Assembly (NCBI GenBank): GCA_016928525.1
Contig: JAFGKO010000050.1
Location: 1 to 15,941, forward strand
Source: Anaerolineales bacterium
GTDB lineage: Bacteria > Chloroflexota > Anaerolineae > Anaerolineales > Villigracilaceae
Direction: 5' to 3'
Length of the DNA: 15,941 bases
Positions 14,271-15,941 of this stretch are shown here, piece by piece (positions within the stretch are counted from its first letter, which is position 1; every line of letters begins with the position of its first letter). Made by a program: the position numbers and the translations under genes. The notes below the pieces were generated by a model. That model ran no database searches and was not told where the DNA came from. It worked only from the letters and a program-made list of their open reading frames with translations.

Positions 14271-14972
14271 ATGGATCGCCGTATCATTCTCCTGCTTGGG
14301 CTTGCTGCACTGGCACTCGTCTCCCCTGCGCAGTTGCATGCCTGGCGGTTGGTTGCTTCGACTCTCAGGCAGATTCCCGTGCCAACTGGGATGCAACTGG
14401 TCCCCACGGTTACGTCCGCTGATTTCGATGGCGATGGTAAACCGGAAACACTGGCAGTTATGGACGGTCGCGCCAGTATACAAACCGGCGACAAAATACG
14501 CTGGCAAAGCCCGCAGGCCTGGCAGGTGGGGCAAGCACTGGTCGCTGACCTGAACCGAGACAGTCGCCCGGAGGCCGTTCTGCTGGTCTGGCGAACCTTT
14601 CAGCCCTGGCCGGTAGATGCCTGGTTGCCACACGGTGGACGTATCGATAGCTTTCACGATTCCAGCGACAGGTCGTGTCATATTATCCTGATTGGTTGGT
14701 ATAAAGAGTCGTTCCGTGAACGCTGGGCGGGATCAGCGCTGGCGGAACCGGTCAAGAGCTTCGCCGCCGCCGATTTGACCGGAAGCGGGGAGCAGTTCCT
14801 GGTCACGCTCGAAGCGCAATACGACGATCCGCCGTCCGCCCCTGCCCGGCATCTGAAAGTCTGGGAATGGAACGGTTTTGGCTTCAGTCTCGTCTCTACT
14901 ACAGAAGGCCCGTTTGGTCAGATGGTAATTACCCAGGCCCGGGACGGGCAGATGTTGATCCTTGTACCTTAG
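14271..14972 (+). CDS. Secreted FG-GAP/VCBS-like repeat protein
   Basis: The 233-residue protein starts MDRRIILLLGLAALALVSPA, a signal peptide probably cut after LHA. FG-GAP/VCBS-like blades follow, with ADFDGDGKPETLAVMDG and ADLNRDSRPEAVLLVW carrying the Asp-rich calcium-type loop and ADLTGSGEQFLVT a weaker third copy. The set is short for a full seven-bladed propeller. The ATG at 14271 is preferred over the GTG at 14268. Neither has a Shine-Dalgarno sequence, and TACAAT at 14258-14263 lies so close that the message may be leaderless. The DUF3160 lipoprotein gene follows 9 nt later, so both are probably one operon of surface proteins. The function is unknown. Confidence 0.75.
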   Translation: MDRRIILLLGLAALALVSPAQLHAWRLVASTLRQIPVPTGMQLVPTVTSADFDGDGKPETLAVMDGRASIQTGDKIRWQSPQAWQVGQALVADLNRDSRPEAVLLVWRTFQPWPVDAWLPHGGRIDSFHDSSDRSCHIILIGWYKESFRERWAGSALAEPVKSFAAADLTGSGEQFLVTLEAQYDDPPSAPARHLKVWEWNGFGFSLVSTTEGPFGQMVITQARDGQMLILVP

Positions 14973-14981
14973 GAGAGTTCT

Positions 14982-15941
14982 ATGCAATCCAGACAGTATC
15001 CCCTCTTGTTCGTCACCAGTATCATCGTCCTGATTTCCATCGCATGCAGTCTGCTTATGGCGCCGCCCTCCACGCCGGTACCGCAGGCTTCCCCGACCGC
15101 AGGCGTTCCGGTGCCTGCGCTGCCACCGCTAGCTTCTCCAACTGCGAGCGGACCGGCGCCTACGCCGCCGCCGAACGTTTATGCGCCCGAATTCGCTCCC
15201 TATAAAACAGTCGCCGTCAATATCCCGGTTCGATTCAATGGGGGCGATTACACCTTGCCGGTGGATCTAGGCGGGGTGCAGTATGCCAGCGATGTCGAGA
15301 TCAGTACTGCCCAGCGTCAATTGCTCTCGCAAAACGGATTTGTCGTCCTGCCGCCTGAACCGGGGGAATACCGCGAGTTCTACCAGATCTACGAATATGG
15401 CCGTTATGATTTTCGCCCGGTCTTCATCACCACCGACTCGGTCTATCACGTCTACCACCTGATCTTCGACAAGATGCTGCGTGACCTGGAGCGCGACTCC
15501 TTCATCGCGACACTGAACTCGCTGACCAACAGTATGCTCGACGCCAGCTACGGACAATATGCGACCTTGAAGGACACGCCGCTCGAAGAACCTGCCCGTC
15601 GCAACGTGGCGTTCTTTGCCGTGGCTGCGCAACTGCTCGGTCTGCCTGACGCGGTACCTGCCGAAGTGACCGACCTGGTCAATGCCGAACTGGCGCTGAT
15701 CAACGCTGCGGGCGGCCCGCAGGTCTCTCCGATTTGGGATCGAGACGACCTGCCCCCTGATAAAAAACTGATCGAAGATTATTCGCAATATATCCCGCGC
15801 GGCCACTATACCCGCTCCGAAGAACTCAAGAAATACTTCCGTGCCATGATGTGGTACGGGCGACTTACCTACCGCTTGCGGGACGAGTTCGAGACGCGCC
15901 GCGCCCTGCTCATGACGCAGACCTTGCGCACCGCCACGGCC
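14982..15941 (+). CDS. DUF3160 lipoprotein, N-terminal part (runs off the right edge)
   Basis: This is an open frame of 320 codons without a stop to the window end. The N-terminus MQSRQYPLLFVTSIIVLISIACS holds a signal peptide with lipobox SIAC (Cys22), so the protein should be lipid-anchored on the outer face. A Pro/Ala/Thr-rich linker spans about residues 27-65. The globular part then matches my recollection of DUF3160 proteins: FVVLPPEPGEYREFYQIYE, ITTDSVYHVYHLIFDKML and, later, KYFRAMMWYGRLTYR. These are large (over 600 residues) surface proteins of unknown function in Chloroflexota and related groups. AGGAG at 14971-14975 is well placed for the ATG at 14982. Confidence 0.85.
   Translation, partial: MQSRQYPLLFVTSIIVLISIACSLLMAPPSTPVPQASPTAGVPVPALPPLASPTASGPAPTPPPNVYAPEFAPYKTVAVNIPVRFNGGDYTLPVDLGGVQYASDVEISTAQRQLLSQNGFVVLPPEPGEYREFYQIYEYGRYDFRPVFITTDSVYHVYHLIFDKMLRDLERDSFIATLNSLTNSMLDASYGQYATLKDTPLEEPARRNVAFFAVAAQLLGLPDAVPAEVTDLVNAELALINAAGGPQVSPIWDRDDLPPDKKLIEDYSQYIPRGHYTRSEELKKYFRAMMWYGRLTYRLRDEFETRRALLMTQTLRTATA

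Noticed and set aside
14115..14681. Upstream extension of the EamA reading frame
   Set aside because: The added 189 residues show no membrane or family pattern and lie antisense to the FG-GAP gene; the ATG at 14114 gives the normal EamA N-terminus.

Overview
The window looks like a bacterial chromosome segment of moderate GC, most likely from the Chloroflexota (Anaerolineae-like). That placement is inferred from gene content: a cytosolic Hdr-Mvh operon beside bacterial-style DUF3160 and DUF5666 proteins, sigma70-type promoters, clear Shine-Dalgarno sites and bacterial lipoproteins. No marker gene for taxonomy is present.

Layout, left to right. (1) Positions 1-346 hold the N-terminal part of an MFS transporter on the minus strand, with a perfect TTGACA-17-TATAAT promoter, followed by a 117-bp nested inverted repeat and a HIT-family gene. 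(2) Positions 1000-8657, minus strand, form one tightly packed operon read hdrC-hdrB-hdrA-mvhD-mvhG-mvhA-maturation protease-CNB protein, closed by a terminator at 953-981. It encodes a complete [NiFe]-hydrogenase/heterodisulfide reductase-like complex of the flavin-based electron-bifurcating type. (3) A 303-bp divergent intergenic region (8658-8960) carries two near-identical 18-bp palindromes of the form TTGTGA-N6-TCACAA and a 10-bp-arm hairpin in the hdr leader. (4) Positions 8961-11254, plus strand, hold two tandem UbiA/MenA-like membrane prenyltransferase paralogues, each with its own promoter. A third, imperfect copy of the 18-bp palindrome covers the -35 region of the second one. (5) Positions 11277-13154, minus strand, are a three-gene exported-protein cluster (Ig-like lipoprotein, DUF5666 protein, concanavalin-like protein), preceded by an EamA/DMT permease (13227-14114). 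(6) Positions 14271-15941, plus strand, hold a secreted FG-GAP-like protein and the N-terminal part of a DUF3160 lipoprotein that runs off the window.

How the genes work together. MvhA and MvhG oxidise H2, MvhD passes electrons to HdrA, and the HdrA flavin would split them between a low-potential ferredoxin and the HdrBC site, which carries two intact CCG-type cysteine sets. The protease matures MvhA, whose cleavable C-terminal peptide is visible. Because bacteria lack the methanogen CoM-S-S-CoB substrate, the physiological acceptor is unknown. The shared palindrome suggests that the hdr-mvh operon and at least one prenyltransferase answer to the same regulator. A Rex-like redox repressor fits best because each site with an identifiable promoter covers its -35 region, but a CRP/FNR-family factor is not excluded. 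No tRNA, rRNA, CRISPR array or insertion sequence was seen.
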